The translations under genes were made by a program, and so were the position numbers. The notes below the pieces were generated by a model. That model searched no databases. It was not told where the DNA came from and saw only the letters and a list, made by a program, of their open reading frames with translations. 64,000 nt of DNA from Cesiribacter sp. SM1 (GTDB taxonomy: Bacteria; Bacteroidota; Bacteroidia; Cytophagales; Cyclobacteriaceae): NCBI RefSeq assembly GCF_020178975.1, contig NZ_JAHXBU010000089.1:248001-312000 (forward strand), written 5' to 3'. Numbering within the stretch: the first letter of the stretch is position 1; each line of letters starts with the position of its first letter. Of the stretch, positions 1 to 8,299 are shown piece after piece.

Positions 1-504
1 TGGTAACAGCGGGTTGTTGCCCAGTATGTACTTGATGTCATAGATCAGCAGCTCCTGGTGCTGCTGCTCATGCTGAAGCCCCAGTTCTACGATCTGCTGC
101 ATTTCCTCCCCTATTTCTTCTTCCTGCAGGTAACGCTCCATATGCTCATATACCCAACTGCGGTAGCGGTAAACCTCTTCTACAGACGGGCGGGTTAAAT
201 TGCCCCTGTTGGTGCGCAAAATGCGTTTGCCTACAGTTTCATAATAGCTGTTGAAAACATAGGCAAACTGCTCATTGTAGCGTTTGTAGCCCGGCAAATT
301 ACCATCCAGTACAAATTCTTCAAAAAACCAGGTGGTATGCCCCAGGTGCCACTTTGGCGGACTTACATCTACCACCGGCTGCACTACGTAATCTTCCGGC
401 TGAAGGGGAGCGCAAATCTCTTCGCTCCTGGAACGTATGTGCATAAAACGCTCCAGGAGGGATTTGGCTTCCGTATGTATAGCTTGTTGGGTCTGTGTCT
501 GCAT
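1..504 (-). CDS. egtB: Ergothioneine biosynthesis protein EgtB, N-terminal part (cut by window edge)
   Basis: The first 168 residues read in frame from the ATG at 504 to the window edge with no stop, so the C-terminus lies outside. EgtB is the non-heme iron sulfoxide synthase that joins a thiol (gamma-Glu-Cys or Cys) to trimethylhistidine. The visible part is the DinB-like N-terminal domain: PPKWHLGHTTWFFEEF at residues 49-64, with His53/His56, and a second helix with LQHEQQHQE (His145, His149). These fit the family's three-histidine iron site. The C-terminal FGE-sulfatase-like domain should follow off-window. The start is followed by a natural polar helix and no better Met lies upstream. A methyltransferase egtD is a common neighbour but cannot be seen here. 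Confidence 0.85.
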   Translation of the reverse strand, partial: MQTQTQQAIHTEAKSLLERFMHIRSRSEEICAPLQPEDYVVQPVVDVSPPKWHLGHTTWFFEEFVLDGNLPGYKRYNEQFAYVFNSYYETVGKRILRTNRGNLTRPSVEEVYRYRSWVYEHMERYLQEEEIGEEMQQIVELGLQHEQQHQELLIYDIKYILGNNPLLP

Positions 505-796
505 ATATATATATTTTTTGTGTGGCTGTAATAATGGAGGGTGCGCCCCCTACTGAGGCAGTTATGCTCAATAGAACATCTTTACAGCCTTTCTGTTGAA
601 GGTTTTATAACTTCTCTTATACTTTGATACGTAATATTTCCTAAAATGCTCCTGTCAAGCAGTGTTTTTATCGGGCTATGCGGGTACAGGTGAAACAACT
701 ACTCATCCTCTAAACTTAATTAAAGTGAAGGAAGCAGCCCCCCTTATTATTACTATATACGGTTGCTGATCTAAAAGCAGATTATTCAAAGGAAAA

Positions 797-1834
797 ATGT
801 CTCTATATAAAACCTTAACACTAGGCAAAATAAAAGAAGAGGTGCCCGGGGTTAAATCATTCATTTTCGAGGAGCCGGATACAGGCCAAATTCAGTACCA
901 GGCAGGCCAGTACCTGACATTTGTGATACCTGGCGGTGAGCAGGAAGTCAGAAGATCCTATTCCATTACCTCCTCGCCTGCCCTGGCAGAACCTTTATCA
1001 ATTGTGGTAAAGCGGGTGCCCAATGGCATATTCTCCCGCCATATGCTGGACCATGCCAGGCCCGGCGACAAACTGCAGACCATTGGTGCCGGCGGATTTT
1101 TCACACTGCCTGCCGATCTCTCTGACATCAGGCAAATCTTCTTTTTTGCTGCAGGTAGTGGAATAGCCCCCATCTATTCACTCATGAAAACTGTGCTCCA
1201 CACCTACCCGCAAATTTCGGTGGTGCTCATCTACAGTAACAATGCACCGCAAAGCACTATTTACCTGCAGGAGCTGCAACAGCTGGAAAAGGCTTTCAGG
1301 GGCAGCCTGCAAATCGAATTCTTATTCAGCATTTCTAAGAATCTTTCCAGGGCCCGCTTGTATAAAGATTTGCTGAAAGCTCTTCTGAAGGAGTATGCCA
1401 CAGTCCCGGGCCATCAGCTGCTTTCCTACATCTGCGGGCCAGTAAACTACATGCGCATGTGCGTGTATGGATTGCGGCAGGCCAATGTGCCTGCAGAAAA
1501 CATCAGACGCGAGATATTTCACATTCCACAAATAGTACATAAGATTGAACCCCCGGATACTGATCTGCACAGGGTAACCTTCAGGCTTGGCGGACAAAGC
1601 CACCAGCTGGAAGTGCAGTACCCCGACACCATTCTGGATGCCGCCAGGAAAAAAGGCATCAGCCTTCCCTACAGCTGTGAACTGGGCCGCTGCGGTAACT
1701 GTGTTGCCAAATGCCGGAAAGGGCAGGTATGGATGCTGAACAATGAAGTACTAACAGAGCGTGATCTGGAGCAGGGCCTTATCCTAACCTGCGTGGGTTA
1801 CCCCATAGGTGGCGATGTGGTACTGGAGGCATGA
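797..1834 (+). CDS. PaaE-like ferredoxin-NADP reductase with C-terminal 2Fe-2S domain
   Basis: A 345-residue soluble flavoprotein reductase that passes electrons from NAD(P)H through FAD to a plant-type 2Fe-2S cluster. The FAD site is RRSYSITSSP (residues 52-61). The nucleotide site is AAGSGIAPIYSLM (118-130), with CGP further on. The C-terminal ferredoxin domain carries the cluster ligands Cys294, Cys299, Cys302 and Cys332 in the pattern CxxxxCxxC...C. An AAAGGA-like ribosome site lies just before the ATG. Layout and length match PaaE/HcaD-type reductases of the phenylacetyl-CoA epoxidase, but no paaABCD genes are nearby. The physiological partner is therefore unknown and it may serve another oxygenase or desaturase. 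Confidence 0.85.
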   Translation: MSLYKTLTLGKIKEEVPGVKSFIFEEPDTGQIQYQAGQYLTFVIPGGEQEVRRSYSITSSPALAEPLSIVVKRVPNGIFSRHMLDHARPGDKLQTIGAGGFFTLPADLSDIRQIFFFAAGSGIAPIYSLMKTVLHTYPQISVVLIYSNNAPQSTIYLQELQQLEKAFRGSLQIEFLFSISKNLSRARLYKDLLKALLKEYATVPGHQLLSYICGPVNYMRMCVYGLRQANVPAENIRREIFHIPQIVHKIEPPDTDLHRVTFRLGGQSHQLEVQYPDTILDAARKKGISLPYSCELGRCGNCVAKCRKGQVWMLNNEVLTERDLEQGLILTCVGYPIGGDVVLEA

Positions 1835-1850
1835 GGCGGGGCTGCTAACA

Positions 1851-1892
1851 AAAAAATGAGCGGCTGCTGCACTGATTGATTCAGCAGCCGCT
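1851..1892 (-). terminator. Hairpin terminator for the pirin gene, between convergent genes
   Basis: Perfect 10-bp stem GCGGCTGCTG (1860-1869) / CAGCAGCCGC (1882-1891), extended by one A-T pair. On the minus strand it is followed after three bases by a run of seven T (1851-1857), so it should end pirin transcription. The hairpin may also slow plus-strand readthrough from the reductase gene. Confidence 0.75.
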
Positions 1893-1921
1893 TCTATTGC
1901 TGGCAGACGCAGCCAGAACTT

Positions 1922-2776
1922 TTAATGAGTCCAGGTGCCGAATTTGCCTGCCCTGAAATCCCTATAGGCTTCCATAATTTCCTGCTCGGTGTTCATCACG
2001 AAAGGCCCCTGGGCCACCACAGGTTCGTTGAAAGGTACGGCATGGCCCAAAAGTACTATGGCATCTGCAGAAGCCTCTATGCTGATTTCGCTGCCATCAT
2101 TGTTGAACTCCACCAGGCGCAGCGCCTCGGTATTCTGGCCATTTACAGTCAGCTTACCCCTGATCACATAGAAGAATACATTCCGTTCCTTTGCAATATC
2201 CAGCCGCAGACTACCTCCTGCCTTGAAATCTACGGTGGCCAGGTGCAGGTCTGCCAGTGGCTGAAAAGCACCTTGGGTCTCCTGCCACTCACCAGATACT
2301 GCATGGATGGTAACCTTTCCATCATCCTGCACTACTGCCGGAATATCTTTCTGCTGCAGACCTACATAATGTGGGTTCACCATTTTATGCTTTGCCGGCA
2401 GGTTTACCCAAAGCTGAAGAATCTCCAGGTCTCCACCTTTTTTCTTGAAGTTATCAGAAGATACTTCCGCATGAATCAGGCCACTGCCGGCCGTCATCCA
2501 CTGCACGCCACCCGCCTCAATGGTACTTTCAAATCCGCCCGAGTCTTTGTGCATAATATCGCCCGAAAGAATAAAGGTTACTGTTTCGAAGCCACGGTGC
2601 GGGTGCGGCCCAAAGGGCAGACCGCGGTTATTGGTCTTATAGACCTGCGGACCATGATGGTTTAAGAACAGGAAGGGATCGATCTGCTCAATGGAATTAG
2701 TAGGGAGAGCACGGTAGGTAGTGAGGTCGTCTATTGGGGCTGCTACGGCTTTATGCTGCTTTTTGATGGTTCTCAT
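1922..2776 (-). CDS. Pirin family protein (bicupin)
   Basis: A 284-residue cytoplasmic bicupin of the pirin family. The metal ligands of the N-terminal cupin are in place: His58 and His60 in PFGPHPHRGFETVTF, and His102/Glu104 in MTAGSGLIHAE. Characterised members bind Fe and several are quercetin dioxygenases or redox-sensitive partners; the substrate here is unknown. The ATG at 2776 (MRTIKKQHK) is chosen because the family starts there. An upstream in-frame ATG at 2839 would add 21 residues without similarity. It converges on the PaaE-like reductase and looks monocistronic. Confidence 0.88.
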   Translation of the reverse strand: MRTIKKQHKAVAAPIDDLTTYRALPTNSIEQIDPFLFLNHHGPQVYKTNNRGLPFGPHPHRGFETVTFILSGDIMHKDSGGFESTIEAGGVQWMTAGSGLIHAEVSSDNFKKKGGDLEILQLWVNLPAKHKMVNPHYVGLQQKDIPAVVQDDGKVTIHAVSGEWQETQGAFQPLADLHLATVDFKAGGSLRLDIAKERNVFFYVIRGKLTVNGQNTEALRLVEFNNDGSEISIEASADAIVLLGHAVPFNEPVVAQGPFVMNTEQEIMEAYRDFRAGKFGTWTH

Positions 2777-2915
2777 ATGGCTTGATTTTTTTATAGATAA
2801 TTCAATAATACATCCACTGAAACAATGTTCAAACATCATTCCATATTTTTCGCAGCCCTGTAACTACCAAAGCCGCCTCTTTTTCTCTGCCAGACTGTCA
2901 TGCATGCTGCTGCCG

Positions 2916-3944
2916 CTATAATTTTAAAAACTGCAACAGGGGTGTAATAAAGCGGTCAAATGCCTCTATGTGCGGCAGGTGCCCTACGTTGTCAAGCTCT
3001 ACCAGCCTGGAATTCTTGATCTTTGCTGCTGTTTCTTTTCCCAGCCGGGGGTAATTACCCATTGTTTTCCGTACCTCTTCCGATACCAGGTTTTTGCCCA
3101 GTGCTGTTTCATCGCGCTGCCCGATGATGAGCAGGGTGGGTACCTCCAGGGCATCAAACTCATATACCACCGGCTGTGTAAAGATCATATCATAGGTAAG
3201 AGCAGAATTCCAGGCAATTATGGGGTAGCGCTCGTTAAGTGTCCAGCCTGCCAGTAAACGTGCCCAGCGGTCATACTGGGGCTTCCATTCTCCGCCATAG
3301 TAGTTCTGGGTCTGGTAGCTTTTAATTTTCTCATAGTTCTGCTTCAGCTCGTTCTGGTACCACTGATCTACCGTCTGGTAGGGCACCTTGCGTTTCCAGT
3401 CTTCTAGCCCTATGGGATTCAGCAAGACTAGTTTTTCTGTGGTTTCGGGATACATGAGGGCAAAACGGGTAGCCAGCATGCCTCCCATGGAATGGCCCAG
3501 TACGGCCACCTTTCGGATCTGCAGCGTATCCAGTATAGACTTTGTGTTTTTTGCGAGCAGCTGAAAGGTATATTGCAGGTGCTCCGGTTTTGTAGATTTA
3601 CCAAAGCCTACCTGGTCTGGTATAATAACCCTGTAGCCCTGCCCGGCCAATGCCTTTGCTGTTTGCTCCCAATAGGCACCGTTAAAATTTTTGCCATGCA
3701 GCAGCATTACCGTTTTGCCATTGGCGTTTGCGGCAGGCTTTACATCCATATAAGCCATACGCAGCTGCTGGCCCTGCTCGGTAAACTGCAGGTATTGTAC
3801 CGGAAAAGGGTACTGGTAATTCTCCAGGTTTATATCCAGTGGCTTTAGCGGCTGCTCCTGCGCCAGGGCTGGTGCTGCCATCAGCAGCAAACTTAGTAGT
3901 GTCAGCAGTAGTAAGCTTCCTTTTTTCTTTGTGTCTAAATTCAC
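2916..3944 (-). CDS. Exported alpha/beta hydrolase
   Basis: Alpha/beta-hydrolase-fold enzyme of about 342 residues with an N-terminal signal peptide (basic KKK, Leu-rich core, cleavage near APALAQ). The nucleophile elbow is VLGHSMGGMLATRF. The acid is in LLIIGQRDE and the catalytic His in VGHLPHIEAF. The oxyanion HG motif is in LLHGKNFNGAYW. The start is uncertain. A GTG at 3944 lies 17 bases after the upstream SDR stop and gives a textbook signal peptide. In-frame ATGs at 3989 and 4010 would overlap the SDR and push the signal peptide inside. It is probably co-transcribed with the SDR. Substrate unknown; members include lipases, esterases and haloalkane-dehalogenase-like enzymes. Confidence 0.8.
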   Translation of the reverse strand: MNLDTKKKGSLLLLTLLSLLLMAAPALAQEQPLKPLDINLENYQYPFPVQYLQFTEQGQQLRMAYMDVKPAANANGKTVMLLHGKNFNGAYWEQTAKALAGQGYRVIIPDQVGFGKSTKPEHLQYTFQLLAKNTKSILDTLQIRKVAVLGHSMGGMLATRFALMYPETTEKLVLLNPIGLEDWKRKVPYQTVDQWYQNELKQNYEKIKSYQTQNYYGGEWKPQYDRWARLLAGWTLNERYPIIAWNSALTYDMIFTQPVVYEFDALEVPTLLIIGQRDETALGKNLVSEEVRKTMGNYPRLGKETAAKIKNSRLVELDNVGHLPHIEAFDRFITPLLQFLKL

Positions 3945-3960
3945 CTTAATCTTGTTTTGG

Positions 3961-4755
3961 TTAAATAATGGAGTGAACAATACCCCCATCTGCCCTGATT
4001 GCTGCACCATTGGTGGCTGCAGAAAGAGGGCTTGCCATAAAAACGATCATGTTGGCAATTTCTTCTGTTGTGGCAAAACGCTGTATGAGGGAAGTTGGCC
4101 GTGCAGACTTAAAGAAATCAGTCTCCACTTCTTCCCTGGAAATATTCTGCTGCCTGGCCAGATCATTGATAAACTCAACTACACCCTCGCTTTTAGTAGG
4201 GCCGGGCAGCACGGAATTTACCCTTACATTGCTGCCTTTTGTAAGCTCTGCCAGGCCCCTGGCTACAGAAAGCTGTGCTGTTTTGGTCATGCCGTAGTGG
4301 ATCATTTCAGAGGGAATGTTCACGGCAGATTCACTGGAGATAAAAATAATTCTACCCCAGTTTTTCTCTATCATTTTAGGGAAGTACTGCCGCGATAATC
4401 TTACGCCGCTAAGTACATTTACCTCAAAAAATCTGAACCATTCTTCATCCCTGATCTCAGCAAAATCTTTCGGTTCAAAAATACCTACATTATTAACGAG
4501 TATGTCTACTTCCGGAAACTGATCAATAAGTAGCTGCACCTGCTCTGCTTTGCTAAAATCTACAGGCATTCCTTTTACCAGGGCTCCATGCTGTTCTTTT
4601 TTGATGGCAGCAATGGCCTCATCTATGCGCTCCTGGGTTCTGCCGGTTATAATTACCGATGCACCTTCTGCAGCAAGCAGCCTGGCTGTGGCAAAACCAA
4701 TTCCGGCTGTAGAACCTGTAACAAGTGCTGTTTTTCCTTTAAGTTGTAAATCCAT
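3961..4755 (-). CDS. Short-chain dehydrogenase/reductase (SDR)
   Basis: A 264-residue classical SDR, the first gene of a two-gene unit with the exported hydrolase. The Rossmann glycine motif is TGSTAGIG near residue 14, NNVG stabilises the central sheet near residue 88, and the catalytic Ser and YGMTK (Tyr, Lys) follow around 140-157. The C-terminal ADGG is typical of 3-oxoacyl-ACP-reductase-like SDRs. Cofactor and substrate are not evident: the NAD(P) site carries GRT after beta-2, which often goes with NADPH. The stop overlaps the longest possible reading frame of the hydrolase. Confidence 0.87.
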   Translation of the reverse strand: MDLQLKGKTALVTGSTAGIGFATARLLAAEGASVIITGRTQERIDEAIAAIKKEQHGALVKGMPVDFSKAEQVQLLIDQFPEVDILVNNVGIFEPKDFAEIRDEEWFRFFEVNVLSGVRLSRQYFPKMIEKNWGRIIFISSESAVNIPSEMIHYGMTKTAQLSVARGLAELTKGSNVRVNSVLPGPTKSEGVVEFINDLARQQNISREEVETDFFKSARPTSLIQRFATTEEIANMIVFMASPLSAATNGAAIRADGGIVHSII

Positions 4756-5159
4756 TGTTATTGTGTGATTTTACCAGCTGTTGTGGTAGTGTAAATTTCG
4801 TTTGAAAGCTATTCGAATAGCGGCTGATATGCCACGATTATTCTTCAGACCGTGTACAGGTAATTTTGTTTGGGTTGAGGGCCAGGAAGTCAGCAATACT
4901 TAAAGGAAAAGCCTATGCATATCCACAGCCATCACCAAAGTAAAGGCTGCTATGCTACAACAGGTTGCTGCCCTGCACTAGCAGATTTAAATTTTTAATG
5001 CTTTAAGGTGCTGCACGCCAATAGAAAAGCCGGTGATTGCACCGGCGTTCCATTCTGGCTTATTCTATAGCAATCGTTATGCTGGTTTTCTCTTCTGCTG
5101 ATGATGCCTTAAGCCCCTGTACGTGAAATAAAGCTCCAGTGGCTTTCGCCTAACAACCT
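4756..5159. other. Intergenic region between two SDR genes, with possible gene remnant
   Basis: 404 bp without a full gene. On the minus strand, between the stop of the next SDR and a terminator hairpin, an open stretch ending at a TAA (5060-5062) encodes about 28 residues that read like a protein C-terminus (ending KTSITIAIE). It has no start codon and a TAG cuts it off upstream. It may be the tail of a decayed gene. The rest shows nothing recognisable apart from the promoter region of the SDR gene starting at 4755. Confidence 0.3.
5025..5046 (-). terminator. Rho-independent terminator downstream of the SDR gene
   Basis: Stem GCCGGTG (5029-5035) / CACCGGC (5040-5046) with a 4-base loop. On the minus strand it is followed by TTTTCT. 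It lies about 115 bp after the stop of the SDR gene ending at 5160. Confidence 0.6.
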
Positions 5160-5894
5160 TCAGCGGTTCATTTGCTTTACCATTTCATCGATTTCCTGCC
5201 TGGAGGCTTTTCTGGCAGCTTCGGAGCGCCCATAGCCTATCTCCAGCTCACCGGCTTCAAGCCGCTGCATTACCGAATCGGCAAATTCATCGAGTGGCAC
5301 CCCAAAGGTATGAATGCCTGCCCCGCCCAGGTCTGTTTGTACGGCCGGCGGCACTATTTCCACTACCTTCACGGAGGTATTTTCCAGCTCATGCCGAAGC
5401 GACAGGCTAAGGGAATGAATGGCTGCCTTAGTAGCGCTGTAAACGGTGGCAAAAATAGCCGGAGTAAAAGCCAGGCCAGAAGAGACATTTACAACAGCAG
5501 CCTTTTGCTGTTTTAGCAGGTGGGGAACAAAGAGCGAGGTAAGATGAACAGGAGCCTCCAGGTTTATTGCAATTTCTGCACGGCGTTCCTCCCAGCTGGC
5601 ATTATCAACTGTGAGGCTGGTTCTTCGCTGAATGCCTGCATTGTTCACCAGCACATTTAACTGCGGAAACTCCCGAACTGCCCATTCAAAGAGGGCTATC
5701 CGTTCAGATGCTTCCCCCACATCACACACCCTGATGTGGAGCTGCGGATGTTTTTGCCGGGCCTCCTGCAGGATTGATTCACGACGTCCGCATATGATTA
5801 CGCTGCTACCGGCATTTAAAAACCGCTCTGCCAGTGCAAAGCCAATGCCTGTTGCACCACCTGTTATTAAAACTGTATTGTTGGCTAATTCCAT
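5160..5894 (-). CDS. Short-chain dehydrogenase (DltE-like SDR)
   Basis: SDR of 244 residues from the ATG at 5894, which has an AAGAAGA ribosome site directly upstream. A longer frame from 5930 adds 12 unsupported residues. Motifs are TGGATGIG for the nucleotide, NNAGIQ, a catalytic Ser in VVNVSSG and Tyr/Lys in YSATK. The sequence VPPAVQTDLGG after the active site and the short C-terminus resemble the DltE/YciK-type SDR group. Substrate unknown. It stands alone between a glucan phosphorylase-like gene and another SDR on the same strand, each separated by hairpins, so it is probably its own transcript. Confidence 0.85.
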   Translation of the reverse strand: MELANNTVLITGGATGIGFALAERFLNAGSSVIICGRRESILQEARQKHPQLHIRVCDVGEASERIALFEWAVREFPQLNVLVNNAGIQRRTSLTVDNASWEERRAEIAINLEAPVHLTSLFVPHLLKQQKAAVVNVSSGLAFTPAIFATVYSATKAAIHSLSLSLRHELENTSVKVVEIVPPAVQTDLGGAGIHTFGVPLDEFADSVMQRLEAGELEIGYGRSEAARKASRQEIDEMVKQMNR

Positions 5895-5976
5895 TCTTCT
5901 TATTGCTGTGCTAATCAAAAAGTTAATCAATGGTTTCTACTCCAGGCGTGAAATTTTGAGCAGCAAAGCATAATAT

Positions 5977-6017
5977 CAGCACATAAAGGCCGGCGAATCT
6001 CCGGCCTTTATGTGCTG
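5977..6017 (-). terminator. Long perfect hairpin after the phosphorylase-like gene
   Basis: Perfect 17-bp inverted repeat (5977-5993 and 6001-6017) with a 7-base loop CGAATCT, 12 bp after the stop at 6030. No clear T-run follows on either strand. It may act as a transcript-end stabiliser or a terminator that does not depend on a U-tract. Confidence 0.6.
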
Positions 6018-6029
6018 CAACCCTGCCTG

Positions 6030-7730
6030 CTAGCGGTAAGCTTCGTTTGCATGGGCCATTCTCTGCTGCTCAACATGCGGGTGGTGGTATATTTCCCGGT
6101 AGTACTCATCGGCCATCCTGTCGGCGCTAAAGTAAGGAACCACATCACGCATGCCCTGCTTTACAATAGATAACCACCTGCTCCTGTCGTAATAATACAT
6201 GGGTATTACTTCGTCCTGCAGTATTCTCATCATGTTATTATAGTCATTATCGTCCTGCTCGGCTTCAGAGAGGCTGGTATCTGTTACGGGAATGAGGAAG
6301 CTGTTTTCGCGGTGGCGTGCAAACTCCGGGATCCAGCCATCCTGAATGGTGAAGTTGATGGCGCCGTTCATGGCGGCTGTCATGCCGCTGGTACCGGATG
6401 CTTCACGAGGCCTGCGCGGGGTGTTAAGCCACACATCTGCACCCTGCTTCAGCTTTTTGGAGAGGTCAATCTCGTAGCCTGTAAGCACGGCAAAATTATC
6501 TTTCTGGTACGAAAGCTTTACCAGCTTATCGAAGATATCGATAGCGCCATGATCGAAGGGGTAAGGCTTGCCCGCCCAAATAAACTGCACGGGCAGCTCC
6601 TGCCGGTTAATCAGGTAAAAGAAATGGTGCATATCGCGCAGGAGCAGATCGGCCCTTTTGTAGCCGGCAAATCTTCTGGCCCAGACTATGGTTAACACAT
6701 CCGGCCTGAAGATCTTGCCTGTCTGGTCTGCCACCACCTCGAAAAGCGTCTTTTTCATTTCGGCTTTTCTGCGTACCAGGGCATCGTCGTTATCATTTTC
6801 CAATGCCTGCTGCAGGTCTTTGTCTCTCCAGAAAGGCACATTCTGGGCATTGGTAATGGCTTTTATTTCAGCAATATTGTCATTGCCGTACCACATATCA
6901 CGCGATACCTCTCCGTGCAGCTGCGATACACCATTGGCCACTTTGGCCAGTCTCAAGGCTGCCAGGGTGTAATTGAACATATCGCCATACATGCCTGTAA
7001 TAGACCTGGCTTCCTCCAGCGTAAGGCCGTTGAAGAAAGACATTCTGTTGAGCAGGTGTATATCACGCTCTTCGTTACCCGCTTTTTCGGGCGTATGTGT
7101 AGTTAGTACAATTCTGTTCCTGACGGCATTTAAGTCCCGCCTTTTTTCATATTTGTAGAAGGCCAGCGGCAGGGCGTGTGCTTCGTTCATGTGGAAAATA
7201 TCAGCGCCACCCAGGGCATCTACCACTTTGGCGCCACCAATACCCAACACTATGCTTTGTGCAATGCGGGCCTCGGGCTCTACATCGTACAGCTTGTAAG
7301 AAATAGTACGGGCCAGGTAGTCGTTTTCGGGAATATCGGTGGTAAGCAGGTAGAGGGGCACTGTACCAAAGGTTTCGGGCTTAAGCACCATTGCTTTTAC
7401 CCAAACAGTACTGCCATGAATGGTCACCGGCACTTTAATGCCTGTATCTTCCAGGTAGGTATAGTACTTCTTCTGGAACTGAATGCGCATGGTCTGGTCG
7501 TCGTTCCGCACCTGGTCATAGTATCCGTATTTCCACAGCATGCCCACGCCAATCATATTCTGGCGCAGATCGTAAGCACTGCGCATGTGAGATCCTGCCA
7601 GGTAGCCCAAGCCACCGGAATAAATCTTCAGGGCCTGGTCTATGCCAAACTCCATCGAGAAGTAAGCAACCCGGGTGTTATATTTCTGGTCTACATCGTA
7701 GGGGTGATACCATTTGTTGTACTTAGTCAT
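6030..7730 (-). CDS. Short alpha-glucan (glycogen) phosphorylase-like protein, GT35
   Basis: A 566-residue GT35 relative, shorter than classical phosphorylases (about 800 residues or more). Family signposts are present: YFSMEFGI at the N-terminus, a glycine-rich SGGLGYLAG, HMNEAHA, TTHTP, ARRFAGYKRADLL, IWAGKPYPFD and TPRRPREASGTSGM. In canonical enzymes the next residue of the GTSGM/GTGNM motif is the Lys that holds pyridoxal phosphate. Here the codon is ACA, so Thr451 occupies that place. It may be a catalytically different or regulatory member of the family. In glycogen metabolism the reaction would be phosphorolysis to glucose-1-phosphate. No other glycogen genes are adjacent. Confidence 0.8.
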   Translation of the reverse strand: MTKYNKWYHPYDVDQKYNTRVAYFSMEFGIDQALKIYSGGLGYLAGSHMRSAYDLRQNMIGVGMLWKYGYYDQVRNDDQTMRIQFQKKYYTYLEDTGIKVPVTIHGSTVWVKAMVLKPETFGTVPLYLLTTDIPENDYLARTISYKLYDVEPEARIAQSIVLGIGGAKVVDALGGADIFHMNEAHALPLAFYKYEKRRDLNAVRNRIVLTTHTPEKAGNEERDIHLLNRMSFFNGLTLEEARSITGMYGDMFNYTLAALRLAKVANGVSQLHGEVSRDMWYGNDNIAEIKAITNAQNVPFWRDKDLQQALENDNDDALVRRKAEMKKTLFEVVADQTGKIFRPDVLTIVWARRFAGYKRADLLLRDMHHFFYLINRQELPVQFIWAGKPYPFDHGAIDIFDKLVKLSYQKDNFAVLTGYEIDLSKKLKQGADVWLNTPRRPREASGTSGMTAAMNGAINFTIQDGWIPEFARHRENSFLIPVTDTSLSEAEQDDNDYNNMMRILQDEVIPMYYYDRSRWLSIVKQGMRDVVPYFSADRMADEYYREIYHHPHVEQQRMAHANEAYR

Positions 7731-8299
7731 ATGGGAAGAGTTATATTAGGGAACTGGAGGCACTTTAGATTATAATCCATACAAGAGGGAGGGGATTACG
7801 TGCACATTAAATTTTAGAATAACAGATGCATTTAAATGGCTGATTTAAAAACATCTTTCAACCTTCATCAATTGAGTAAGTGGCCATTTTGTTTTGGCAC
7901 TGTGGCGGGGGCAGCCGGTAAAAGCAACTCAACTCATGTATGTAAACGTTTGAACGTCAATTTAAACAACTATTTTTTTCTTATCCTCCTTTCTAAATTT
8001 TTAGTGGTGCTGCTATAGCCAAGGCTCTTGCTGCAGGCTTTGCCCGGGCACAGCACCGGCTGTTCAGGGTAGCATCTGAACGTTTATCATCATTTCATAT
8101 ATCAGGTGAATCTAATAAATGCAATGAAGAATACTTCAACAATGCAGAAGTTATATTCGGAAACCAGGAAAAATCTAAAAAGAAAGACTTTTAACAAACC
8201 AAATACGAAACACTGTGTTAAAACTTTGCTACCCCCTTTCCTCTCCCCTGCTAGCTTACAGCATACATACTTTTTTATCAACTATATAAATGGCAGATT
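7731..8299. other. Divergent intergenic region
   Basis: 569 bp between the minus-strand phosphorylase-like gene and the plus-strand dehydrogenase lipoprotein gene. It must hold promoters for both. A small palindrome AAACGTTT lies near 7940 and could be an operator of LacI type, but it stands alone. Short open frames at 7836-8018 and 8106-8303 show no protein-like composition and are not called. Confidence 0.4.

Noticed and set aside
320-571. Minus-strand frame of 83 residues
   Set aside because: It lies in another frame of egtB, which is strongly supported by motifs.
1925-2665. Plus-strand frame of 246 residues
   Set aside because: Antisense shadow of the pirin gene; no recognisable domain.
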